Shown piece after piece: positions 1 through 5,897 of a stretch of 10,710 nt of DNA; the first letter of the stretch is position 1; each line of letters begins with the position of its first letter. The stretch is from Caulobacteraceae bacterium (GTDB taxonomy: Bacteria > Pseudomonadota > Alphaproteobacteria > Caulobacterales > Caulobacteraceae). Under the pieces are notes generated by a model. That model did not search any database, was not told the DNA's origin, and worked only from the letters and a program-made list of their open reading frames with translations. The position numbers and the translations under genes are program-made. The stretch spans positions 1 through 10,710 of the forward strand of contig CANJYY010000057.1 in the NCBI GenBank assembly GCA_947479185.1. The letters are read 5' to 3'.

Positions 1-734
1 GCCGGCAGCCGGCCCAGCGCCCAGGCGATCGAGCCCTGTCCGGCCACATGCACCGCCGCCAGCCCCAGACAGGCCAGCCAGCCGGCGCCGGACGCGGGGA
101 TGATGTCCTCGCCCATGCCGAAGGCCACGACCAGCAGGATCGGCGTCGAGACCAGCGTCGACCAGAACATCGCCCGTGATGCGCCGGCGCCCTGCCGCGC
201 CTGGCGCATGGCGAGGAAGTAGAGGGCGTACCAGACGGCCGTGGCCAGCGAGAGGATGTCACCCAGCATCGGGGCGATGGCCTGACCCTTGTCGGCGGCC
301 GCCGCCATGGTCCAGGCGCCGGCGATGGCCAGGGCGAGGCCGGCGAGGAAGATGCGGCCCGGCCGTTCGCGGAACGCGAACCAGGCTACCGCCGTCACCA
401 CCACTGGCGAGAGGTTGGTCAGCACCGTGGCGTTGGCCACCGAGGTGAGCTTGACCCCGTAGTGCCAGAACGACAGGTCCATGGCGAAGAACAGCCCGGC
501 CAGCAGCATGGCCCGCGAGGGCAGGGCGCGCAGCCCGCCGCCCTCGTTGCGCCAGGCCAGCAGCGCCAGCAGCGGCAGGGCCAGAAACAGCCGCCAGAAG
601 CCGGCGGCGGCCGGCCCGGTCTCGGTCATCCGCACGAAGATCGGCGCAAAGCCGATGGCGCAGGCCCCGAACACCAGCGCGGCCAGCGCGGCGACGGGCG
701 CCTTGACCGGCGCGTCGACGACCGTCTCGCTCAC
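1..734 (-). CDS. EamA/DMT-family transporter, C-terminal end cut by the window edge
   Basis: Inner-membrane drug/metabolite-transporter superfamily protein (EamA repeats); substrate not predictable. Only the first 244 codons are present; family members are usually about 290-310 residues, so roughly one sixth is missing. The translation begins MSETVVDAPVKAPVAALAAL and runs through about seven hydrophobic spans. Residues 88-115, with HYGVKLTSVANATVLTNLSP, match the end of the first EamA repeat (span, short loop, then a conserved proline). A second repeat starts near residue 157 (GDILSLATAVWYALYFLAMR). The start is a GTG at 734-732 that overlaps the gluQ stop codon in a GTGA arrangement, so the two genes are very likely translationally coupled and co-transcribed. 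The family call is sure; any role, and any link to tRNA modification, is unknown. Confidence 0.9.
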   Translation of the reverse strand, partial: MSETVVDAPVKAPVAALAALVFGACAIGFAPIFVRMTETGPAAAGFWRLFLALPLLALLAWRNEGGGLRALPSRAMLLAGLFFAMDLSFWHYGVKLTSVANATVLTNLSPVVVTAVAWFAFRERPGRIFLAGLALAIAGAWTMAAAADKGQAIAPMLGDILSLATAVWYALYFLAMRQARQGAGASRAMFWSTLVSTPILLVVAFGMGEDIIPASGAGWLACLGLAAVHVAGQGSIAWALGRLP

Positions 735-1588
735 CCGTCGAAGCCCAGTTCGGCGCACAACTCAGCGCCCGTCATGCCGGCCTCGCGCAGCGTGCCCAGG
801 GTCTCGCCGCCCTTGCGCTTGGCGAACCGCTCTCCGTTGGCGTCCAGCAGCAGCCGGTGATGGCGATAGACCGGCGTCGGCAGACCCAGCAGCGCCTGCA
901 GCAGTCGCTGGATATGACAGGCTTCGAACAGGTCGGCGCCGCGCACCACGTCGGTCACGCCCTGCAGCGCGTCATCGACCACGCAGGCCAGGTGGTAGGC
1001 GACGCCCACGTCCTTGCGCGCCAGCACCACGTCGCCGGCCAGTTCGGGCTTGGCCTCGATGCGGCCGTGCTCGCCGCCCGGACCCTCGCCCTTCTCCTGG
1101 AAGCGCAGGCCGCGCAGGCTGCCGAGTTCCGCGCGAGCCGCGTCGATCGACAGCCGCCAGGCGAACGGCTTGAGCTCCGACAGCCAGCGGTCTTCCTCGT
1201 TGGGATGGATCGGCCCGCCGCGGAACGGCTCGACGTGGCCGTGCGGCGCGCTCAGCGCGGCCTCGGCCAGGTCCTTGCGGGTCTTGAAGCAGCGGTAGAT
1301 CAGGCCGCGCGCCTGAAGTTGGTCCAGCGCGGCCTCGTAATCGGCCAGATGCTCGGACTGCCGGCGAACCGGCTGTTCCCACTCCAGGCCCAGCCAGGCC
1401 AGATCGTCGAGGATCGCCGCCTCGTGCTCGGGCCGGCAGCGCGTCCGGTCGATGTCCTCGATGCGCAGCAGGAACCGGCCGCCGACCTTGCGGGCGGCGG
1501 TGAAGCCCTTCAACGCCGAGAAGGCATGGCCGCGGTGCAGCCGGCCGGTCGGGGAGGGGGCGAAACGGGTAACGAAGGAGGCGCTCAC
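731..1588 (-). CDS. gluQ: Glutamyl-Q tRNA(Asp) synthetase (GluQRS)
   Basis: A cytoplasmic paralogue of the glutamyl-tRNA synthetase catalytic core. It activates glutamate and attaches it to queuosine at position 34 of tRNA(Asp). At 285 residues it has the expected length and lacks the anticodon-binding domain of full GluRS. Visible signatures are TRFAPSPTGRLHRGHA at residues 7-22 (HIGH-type motif, H18-R-G-H21), LLRIEDIDRTR at 40-50, and a degenerate KMSKS-like segment RFAKRKG near 254-260. The zinc site looks lost: where the E. coli enzyme has a Cys-x-Cys, this protein reads YRCFKT (C100, then K102), and no later Tyr/Cys partner is obvious. The start is GTG at 1588 without a strong Shine-Dalgarno sequence. 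The downstream transporter gene overlaps its stop by 4 bases; 48 bases separate it from the CBS gene upstream. Confidence 0.93.
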   Translation of the reverse strand: MSASFVTRFAPSPTGRLHRGHAFSALKGFTAARKVGGRFLLRIEDIDRTRCRPEHEAAILDDLAWLGLEWEQPVRRQSEHLADYEAALDQLQARGLIYRCFKTRKDLAEAALSAPHGHVEPFRGGPIHPNEEDRWLSELKPFAWRLSIDAARAELGSLRGLRFQEKGEGPGGEHGRIEAKPELAGDVVLARKDVGVAYHLACVVDDALQGVTDVVRGADLFEACHIQRLLQALLGLPTPVYRHHRLLLDANGERFAKRKGGETLGTLREAGMTGAELCAELGFDG

Positions 1589-1636
1589 CGGCCGTCTGTA
1601 GACCGGCGCGCGCCGCTTCGCATCAAATGATGGGGA

Positions 1637-2059
1637 TCAGTTGTTGGCCGGGGCCTCGGAAATGTCTTCCAGTACGGCGCCGGCCTTGCGGGCCGAGGCC
1701 TCCTGGGCGACGTCGCCGAGCGAGACGATGCCGGTCAGTTTGTCGGCGCCGTCGACGATCAGGATGCGCCGGACCTGCTTGTCGGTCATCTGGAAGATGA
1801 CGTCGGCGATCGAGGCGTCCTCGCGGCAGGTCTGCACCTCGGTGGTCATGACCTCGTCGACCCGGGTGTCGAAGCTGCGCTGTTCGCCGACCACGCGCAG
1901 CACGATGTCGCGGTCGGTGATGATGCCGAGGATCCGGCCGTCCTCGACGACGGGAATCGCGCCGGCGTCGAGCCGGGTCATGCGGCGGGCGACATCGGAA
2001 ACGCTTTCGGACGGCTTGGCGACCTGCGGGTTGGCGGTCATCACGTCGGAGATCTGCAT
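1637..2059 (-). CDS. Two-CBS-domain protein
   Basis: A stand-alone pair of CBS domains (Bateman module) in 140 residues. Such modules usually bind adenine nucleotides or similar ligands and act as sensors or regulatory partners; the partner here is unknown. The first CBS repeat spans about residues 4-58, with VMTANPQVAKPSESV and GIITDRDIVLRVV. The second spans about 67-122, with VMTTEVQTCREDASI and GIVSLGDVAQEA. There is no other domain, signal peptide or membrane span. The ATG at 2059 is preceded by AAAGGA about 9 bases upstream, a good ribosome binding site. It is co-oriented with gluQ (48-base gap) and may head that operon. I could not pick out a convincing promoter in 2060-2167. CBS-pair proteins of this size are often annotated as IMP dehydrogenase-like, but the catalytic barrel is absent. 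Confidence 0.92.
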   Translation of the reverse strand: MQISDVMTANPQVAKPSESVSDVARRMTRLDAGAIPVVEDGRILGIITDRDIVLRVVGEQRSFDTRVDEVMTTEVQTCREDASIADVIFQMTDKQVRRILIVDGADKLTGIVSLGDVAQEASARKAGAVLEDISEAPANN

Positions 2060-2167
2060 CGGGCTGTCCTTTGGCCGTTGAGGGTCAGCTGCCCTAACGG
2101 CTCGGGTCAGCGCCTGTTCCCTTCGAGGCGCTGGTCCAATCTGTCGGCAAAGGCCGCGGACTCAAGT

Positions 2168-2279
2168 TCCTCCCCCCCGGGGGAGGTGGCTCGCCGAAGG
2201 CGAGACGGAGGGGGGCGGCATTGCGGCAAGCCCCCCTCAGTCACCGCTTCGCGGCGACAGCTCCCCCGTGGGGGAGCAT
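2168..2279. repeat. Five-hairpin intergenic element, copy A
   Basis: A 112-base element made almost wholly of consecutive inverted repeats. H1: CCTCCCCC 2169-2176 with GGGGGAGG 2179-2186. H2: CTCGCC 2190-2195 with GGCGAG 2199-2204, loop GAA. H3: GAGGGGGGC 2208-2216 with GCCCCCCTC 2230-2238, loop of 13. H4: CCGC 2244-2247 with GCGG 2251-2254. H5: GCTCCCCC 2260-2267 with GGGGGAGC 2270-2277. A second copy in the same orientation lies at 6615-6734. It sits between the TetR stop and the CBS gene, clear of both coding regions. A GACTC site (GANTC, the CcrM methylation motif of Caulobacter relatives) lies just outside at 2159-2163. No open reading frame of note is seen in it. Confidence 0.85.
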
Positions 2280-2308
2280 CTGGGACGACGGCGCCGTAAA
2301 AGGCGGGA

Positions 2309-2962
2309 TCAGCCGTTGCCGCCGGCCTTCGCCCGCGCCGCCGGGAACATGCCCAGGTGGCCGAGCACGGCGCGCAGGAAGCCTTCCTCGCCGCCGAGGC
2401 CGTCCTTCAGCGGATCGAACTGGCGGAAGCTGGTCATCTCGGCCAGGCCGTGGGCGGCGCACCAGGCGGCGATCGTCGCCAGCTCGATGTCGACCTCGGC
2501 CACGGTCGGGCCGGCAAGCGCCCGGAACGTCTCGCGCACCTGGCAGTAGGCGCTGTCCTCGTTGTCCTGCATGCCCTCGGGCAGCATGTCCTTGTCGCGC
2601 GAGCAGTCGTACATCACCCTGTAAAGCGCCGGGTGGGCGCGCGAGAACTGCACATAGGCCACGCCGATCTCGGTCATGTGCGCGGCCGGGTCACCGGTGC
2701 GGCCCTTGGCGCTGGTCATGGCCTCGCCGAGCATGTCCCAGCCCACATGGGCCACCGCGTCGAGCAGCTCGCCCTTGTCCTTGAAGTGATGATAGGGCGC
2801 GGCCGGACTGACGCCCGCCTCCCGCGCCACCGCCCGCAGCGACAGGGCGCTCGGGCCCTCGCCCTCAAGAATCCGGCGCGCGGCGTCCACCAGCGCGCGA
2901 CGCAGATCGCCGTGGTGATAGGGCCGGGCTTCGGCGGTTGCAGCTTCTCTCATGGCGCTCAC
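2309..2962 (-). CDS. TetR-family transcriptional regulator, WHG-type C-terminal domain
   Basis: A 217-residue DNA-binding repressor type. The N-terminal helix-turn-helix runs from about residue 18 to 64 (YHHGDLRRALVDAARRIL, then SLRAVAREAGVSPAAPYHHF), a textbook TetR recognition region. The remainder is an all-helical ligand/dimerisation domain; the stretch HPALYRVMYDCSRDKD resembles the C-terminal domain family named for a WHG motif. The ligand is unknown. Two starts are possible: GTG at 2962, with a GAG seven bases upstream, or ATG at 2953, which gives MREAATAEARPYHHG; neither has a strong ribosome binding site. It is divergent from the 37-residue membrane protein gene at 3115, and the shared region carries direct repeats that are good operator candidates, so it probably represses that gene and perhaps itself. 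Confidence 0.93.
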   Translation of the reverse strand: MSAMREAATAEARPYHHGDLRRALVDAARRILEGEGPSALSLRAVAREAGVSPAAPYHHFKDKGELLDAVAHVGWDMLGEAMTSAKGRTGDPAAHMTEIGVAYVQFSRAHPALYRVMYDCSRDKDMLPEGMQDNEDSAYCQVRETFRALAGPTVAEVDIELATIAAWCAAHGLAEMTSFRQFDPLKDGLGGEEGFLRAVLGHLGMFPAARAKAGGNG

Positions 2963-2996
2963 GTTAAATCTCTATCCGAACGCTGTAAAGATCATC

Positions 2997-3024
2997 TTGA
3001 CGCCGTTCAGATCGGTGTTATTTA
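2997..3024 (+). promoter_or_regulatory. Sigma-70-type promoter of the small membrane protein gene
   Basis: TTGACG at 2997-3002 and TATTTA at 3019-3024 are separated by 16 bases and point to the gene at 3115. This is the most AT-rich stretch in the neighbourhood. Transcription would begin near 3031, leaving a 5' leader of about 85 bases. The direct repeats at 3003-3040 overlap the spacer and the start-site region, where a bound repressor would block polymerase. Confidence 0.5.
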
Positions 3025-3040
3025 AGCACCGTTCAGATCG
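3003..3040. promoter_or_regulatory. Candidate TetR operator: 12-base direct repeat
   Basis: CCGTTCAGATCG occurs exactly twice, at 3003-3014 and 3029-3040, a 26-base period. Between them lies a near-palindrome, GGTGTTATTTAAGCACC at 3014-3030. The second copy also sits in a short inverted repeat, GTTC 3031-3034 with GAAC 3040-3043. The position between divergent regulator and target, and the overlap with the promoter, suggest the TetR binding site. This is inference from position and symmetry only. Confidence 0.5.
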
Positions 3041-3044
3041 AACA

Positions 3045-3077
3045 GCCCCCGCTCCCCCGGGGGAATAACTGGGGGGC
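3045..3077 (+). other. GC-rich stem-loop in the leader of the small membrane protein gene
   Basis: GCCCCC 3045-3050 can pair with GGGGGC near 3072-3077, enclosing a perfect CCCCCGGGGG palindrome at 3054-3063. The inner part resembles the CTCCCCC/GGGGGA end hairpins of the intergenic element, so it may be a degraded solo end. It would lie in the 5' leader, 37 bases before the start codon. Any regulatory effect is unproven. Confidence 0.4.
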
Positions 3078-3114
3078 TCCGACAAAAGGGGCCCAAACTC
3101 AAGGACTGTGTGTC

Positions 3115-3228
3115 ATGACCGTTTCCAAACTCATCGCCTTCGAACGCTTCTTCGACCGTTCGGCCGCCGTCTTCCTGCTGGTGCTGGGCGTCTCGCTCGC
3201 CGGCGCCACGATGTTCGTGGGCGGCTAA
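3115..3228 (+). CDS. Small single-span membrane protein (37 residues), function unknown
   Basis: The translation begins MTVSKLIAFERFFDRSAAVF and ends LLVLGVSLAGATMFVGG, then TAA. Residues 1-16 are amphipathic with alternating charges (K5, E10, R11, D14, R15). Residues 17-36 form one hydrophobic span rich in Gly/Ala, so an N-in inner-membrane topology is likely. AAGGA at 3101-3105 lies 9 bases before the ATG, a good ribosome binding site. Third codon positions are nearly all G or C. It has its own promoter upstream and an intrinsic terminator at 3302-3326, so it is monocistronic. The divergent TetR gene is the likely regulator. I do not recognise the family; small spans of this kind often bind larger membrane complexes or transporters, which here is speculation. 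Confidence 0.7.
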   Translation: MTVSKLIAFERFFDRSAAVFLLVLGVSLAGATMFVGG

Positions 3229-3260
3229 CGCGCCCACTCGATCCTTCGATCCCGCCGCGC

Positions 3261-3282
3261 CCGCCTCGATCCCCCGAGGCGG
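3261..3282 (+). other. Perfect 8-base-pair stem-loop in the 3' untranslated region
   Basis: CCGCCTCG at 3261-3268 pairs perfectly with CGAGGCGG at 3275-3282 around a six-base ATCCCC loop. It lies between the stop codon of the 37-residue protein and the terminator, inside the same predicted transcript. No T tract follows, so it is not a second terminator. It could stabilise the messenger or be part of a structured RNA. Confidence 0.45.
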
Positions 3283-3301
3283 TCGCGGCCAGACCCTGAC
3301 G

Positions 3302-3326
3302 GGGGCGCCGCATGGCGCCCCTTTTT
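3302..3326 (+). terminator. Intrinsic terminator of the small membrane protein gene
   Basis: GGGGCGCC 3302-3309, loop GCAT, GGCGCCCC 3314-3321, followed at once by five T residues (3322-3326) and then CTTT. This is a textbook rho-independent terminator on the plus strand, 73 bases after the stop codon. It also separates this transcript from the convergent minus-strand membrane protein gene that ends at 3334. Confidence 0.88.
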
Positions 3327-3333
3327 CTTTGCG

Positions 3334-3912
3334 TCAATGCGCGCGCGCGCGCCGGCCGAGGCAGAAGGGCAGCAGGGCCAGCCAGAGCGCGATGACGGCG
3401 TGGTAGACGTGCCACCGCACCGCCGGGTCGAGCCAGTGGGCGTTCCGCACGATCAGGACGTCGGGCAGCATCAGGCCGTAGGCGACGGCCGCCGCGATCC
3501 GCTCCGCAGGGCGGCCGGGCGCTGTGGCGGCCAGTCCGGCGCCGGCGACCAGCGCGGCCACGACGATGAACGGTCCGACCATGGGCAGGCCGGCCGCCAG
3601 GCCCAGCAAGACGACCAGGCCCAGGGCCGCGACCCAGGGGCGGACGGACAGGCCGGCCGGTGACGCCAGGGCCATCAGCAGCAGCAGGAATCCCAGCAGT
3701 CCCCCGGTCTGCGACGCCAGGCGGTGGACCTGCGCCAGCGGCTCGACGAGGCCCGTGGAGAACCGCACTGTCCCGATCACGGCGGCCAGGCCGAACAGCG
3801 CAACGCCGGCCGCGGCCAGCCGTTGGTCCCGCCGCATCAGGACGACGCCCGTCCAGGCGGACATCAGGGCGACCAGCGCTTCGGAGACGGCATAGTGGGC
3901 GGGCATGATCAT
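3334..3912 (-). CDS. Multi-span membrane protein of unknown function
   Basis: A 192-residue protein, almost entirely hydrophobic, with about seven predicted spans (roughly residues 8-26, 33-50, 70-87, 92-110, 113-130, 138-155 and 168-186). The polar residues are few and may be informative: R27-R28-D29 after span 1, H63-R64 before span 3, and R156-N157-A-H159-W160 plus R166-W-H168-V-Y-H171 flanking the last span. I do not recognise a named family. Its ATG at 3912 overlaps the desaturase stop in an ATGA arrangement, with GGAGG four bases upstream; ATG at 3906 is the alternative start. Tight coupling to the desaturase suggests a shared pathway or complex in the membrane, for example in lipid modification, but this is inference. 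Confidence 0.8.
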   Translation of the reverse strand: MIMPAHYAVSEALVALMSAWTGVVLMRRDQRLAAAGVALFGLAAVIGTVRFSTGLVEPLAQVHRLASQTGGLLGFLLLLMALASPAGLSVRPWVAALGLVVLLGLAAGLPMVGPFIVVAALVAGAGLAATAPGRPAERIAAAVAYGLMLPDVLIVRNAHWLDPAVRWHVYHAVIALWLALLPFCLGRRARAH

Positions 3913-4841
3913 GGAGCCTCCGTTTCGGGATTGCTCGTCTCGCCGATCAGGGCCGCGTTCCGCTTGATGTCCGTCGAGGTCAGGCGGGACCCGTCATGGC
4001 TCCAGCCCGGCGGCGCGAAGATGTAGGCCAGGCGCTGCAGCGGGCTCAGGCCCGCGCGCAGGACATCCCTGCCGATGCCCACGTATTCGTGCAGGAGGAT
4101 CCTGAACGGATTGTAGGTGCCGAGATTGGACACCAGACCGTAGACGGGCGGGTCGGCGCGGTCTTCGGCCACGAAAGTGCCCAGCAGGCGATCCCAGATG
4201 ATCAGCGTACCGGCGTAGTTGGCGTCCAGATAGCGCGCGTTGGCGCCGTGATGGACCCTGTGGTGCGACGGCGTGTTGAACACAGCCTCGAACCAGCGCG
4301 GCAGCCGGTCGATCGTCTCGGTGTGCAGGAAGAACTGGTAGCTGGCGTTGAGGACGCCGCAGAAGGTCACCATCACCGGGTCGAAGCCCGCCAGCACCAG
4401 CGGAATCTTCAGCAGCATCGTGCCGGTGAAATGCTTGGTCCAGGCCTGCCGCAGAGCGACCGGCAGATTGTAGTTCTCGCTGGAGTGATGAACCATGTGC
4501 ATGGCCCACACCCAGCGGACCCTGTGCCCGATGCGGTGGTGGACGTAGAAGCGCAGGTCATCCAGCACGAAGCAGAGGACGAAGACCGGCCAGGTCAGCG
4601 GCAGGGTCTGGATCTGGAACGGCTGGACGAGCGACAGGATGCCCAGGGTGAGGAACGCGGACAGGGCGTTGACCGGGTCGCTCATCAGTCCGAGGAAGAT
4701 GCTGGCGACACTGTCTTTCAGAGGCACCGCGCCCCTGGCCCGGAAGACGCGGATGGCCACCAGTTCGGCGGCGATCATCGCGAAGAAGGCGACCAGCGAC
4801 ACCAGCCCGATGTTGATTCCCAATAGGTCCCTGACAGTCAT
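3909..4841 (-). CDS. Sterol desaturase / fatty-acid hydroxylase family protein
   Basis: A 310-residue integral-membrane di-iron oxygenase of the fatty-acid hydroxylase superfamily, which hydroxylates or desaturates lipid, sterol or carotenoid chains using O2; the substrate here is unknown. Hydrophobic spans lie at about residues 8-30, 46-72 and 83-97. The histidine clusters are complete: H102-RIG-H106 (HX3H, preceded by DDLRFYVH), H115-MV-H118-H119, and H194-RV-H197-H198, plus H173 in FFLHTE. NYAGTLIIWDRLLGTF at 208-223 is also typical. I chose ATG at 4841, which has GAGG about 8 bases upstream; an in-frame TTG at 4901 would add 20 residues that look untranslated. It leads a two-gene operon with the membrane protein that follows and is divergent from a LysR regulator. 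Confidence 0.9.
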   Translation of the reverse strand: MTVRDLLGINIGLVSLVAFFAMIAAELVAIRVFRARGAVPLKDSVASIFLGLMSDPVNALSAFLTLGILSLVQPFQIQTLPLTWPVFVLCFVLDDLRFYVHHRIGHRVRWVWAMHMVHHSSENYNLPVALRQAWTKHFTGTMLLKIPLVLAGFDPVMVTFCGVLNASYQFFLHTETIDRLPRWFEAVFNTPSHHRVHHGANARYLDANYAGTLIIWDRLLGTFVAEDRADPPVYGLVSNLGTYNPFRILLHEYVGIGRDVLRAGLSPLQRLAYIFAPPGWSHDGSRLTSTDIKRNAALIGETSNPETEAP

Positions 4842-4849
4842 TAAAGGCC

Positions 4850-4870
4850 TCGCAAATGGACATTTTGCGA
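4850..4870. promoter_or_regulatory. Inverted repeat before the desaturase gene
   Basis: TCGCAAA 4850-4856 and TTTGCGA 4864-4870 form a perfect 7-base inverted repeat around a 7-base spacer. It lies 9-29 bases upstream of the desaturase ATG, touching the leader and ribosome binding site. It may be a LysR-family half of the shared control region, or an RNA hairpin that hides the start. The divergent LysR gene makes a binding site plausible. Confidence 0.4.
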
Positions 4871-4891
4871 GACGGATAGGCAGGCCGTTTC

Positions 4892-4937
4892 GTTCCAACA
4901 ATTGAATAATCAGGCGGGATTGTGCACCTATTGGAAC
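4892..4937. promoter_or_regulatory. Long-range inverted repeat before the LysR gene
   Basis: GTTCCAA at 4892-4898 and TTGGAAC at 4931-4937 are exact inverted copies separated by 32 bases, the second ending directly before the LysR start codon. The enclosed segment is AT-rich and probably contains promoter elements. A pair of sites bound by one regulator tetramer, bending the DNA between them, would fit LysR autoregulation. This is not demonstrated. Confidence 0.35.
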
Positions 4938-5855
4938 ATGTCATTTGATCTCGTCCTGATCCGCCGCTTTGAGGCCGTCTATCGGCTGCGCAGCTTCTCA
5001 TTGGCGGCCAGGGAACTGGGCATGACGCACTCGGCCATCACCAAGAGCATTCGCAGCCTGGAGGAGAGCTGGAATGTCAGGCTCTTTGACCGCACCACCC
5101 GGTCGGTGACGCCCACCGACGCCGGGCGGCGGCTGGCGGCGACCGCGGCCGATCTTCTCGCCTATTCGCAGAGCATCAAGGCGACGGTCCAGTCGGCCGA
5201 CAGTGAACTGCGGGTGATCTGCGGTCCGGCGGTCATCGACACCGTCATCCACGGCGCGCTGCTGCTCTACAAGGACCGTCACCCCGACGTCCGCGTCCAC
5301 ATCGAGACCCTGCCGCCGCAGGCGGCGGCCGAGCAACTGGTGGAGCGGCGCGCGCAACTGCTGCTGTTTCACTCCCGTACCATCGACGGCCTCGCCGGCC
5401 GGCGACTGCTCGATGTCCGCAAGCTGGCCTCGGAGCCCTATCTCGCCGTGTTCCGGGCCGGTCATCCGGTAGAAGACACCGATCTTTCGCTTGAGGCGAT
5501 GCTCCGGTTCGACTGGGCCGTGGCCGGCTTCGACGCGACCTACCAGTCAGGGCTGCCGCCGCGGCGGCTGGAACAGTTCCAGCGTCAGGGCTTCCCGAAG
5601 TACCGGGTCCTGAATCAGTCCGCCTGTATCGAGATGGTTCTGCGGTCCGACGTCCTGACCGTGCTGCCGGCCACCGCGGCCCGGCCCTTCCTGCTGGCCG
5701 GAACCCTGCGGGCGGCGCCGTTTCCCGACGGCGCGCGGTTTTCCATCAGCGCCGCGACCCTGTCGAGCGGAGGGGTTCAGCCTGCCGCAGAGGCCTTTGT
5801 CGCGGCGATCAGGCAGTCCTGGGACGGGCTCCAGGCCGATCGCCCCGCCGACTGA
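4938..5855 (+). CDS. LysR-family transcriptional regulator
   Basis: A 305-residue regulator of normal family length. The winged helix-turn-helix covers residues 4-62: LIRRFEAVYRLRSFSLAARE, then MTHSAITKSIRSLEESWNVRLFDRTTRSVTPTDAG, with the conserved LF-R-T-R and T-aG signatures. The remainder is a periplasmic-binding-protein-like effector domain, starting with ELRVICGPAVIDTVIHGAL near residue 90. The effector is unknown. ATG at 4938 starts the protein as the family expects; an in-frame TTG at 4902 would add 12 unconvincing residues. The ribosome binding site is weak (TTGGAAC). It is divergent from the desaturase/membrane-protein operon across 96 bases containing two inverted repeats, the usual layout of a LysR activator with its target. 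Confidence 0.93.
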   Translation: MSFDLVLIRRFEAVYRLRSFSLAARELGMTHSAITKSIRSLEESWNVRLFDRTTRSVTPTDAGRRLAATAADLLAYSQSIKATVQSADSELRVICGPAVIDTVIHGALLLYKDRHPDVRVHIETLPPQAAAEQLVERRAQLLLFHSRTIDGLAGRRLLDVRKLASEPYLAVFRAGHPVEDTDLSLEAMLRFDWAVAGFDATYQSGLPPRRLEQFQRQGFPKYRVLNQSACIEMVLRSDVLTVLPATAARPFLLAGTLRAAPFPDGARFSISAATLSSGGVQPAAEAFVAAIRQSWDGLQADRPAD

Positions 5856-5897
5856 AGACCGGCAAGGACGTCTTGGTTTCGTCGCGAAACAGGGTCT

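Noticed and set aside
2168..2279. Structured element as an ordinary intrinsic terminator for the TetR gene
   Set aside because: No T tract follows any of the stems, five hairpins are far more than needed, and the same unit recurs in the gap after the HNH gene.
3108..3299. 63-codon plus-strand frame overlapping the 37-residue gene
   Set aside because: It lacks a ribosome binding site at the right distance and has Arg/Pro-rich shadow composition; the frame starting at 3115 has AAGGA, native codon bias and a sensible membrane span.
4842..4937. Upstream TTG starts for both the desaturase (4901) and LysR (4902) genes
   Set aside because: Both extensions lie in the shared promoter region, lack ribosome binding sites and add residues outside the known domains.
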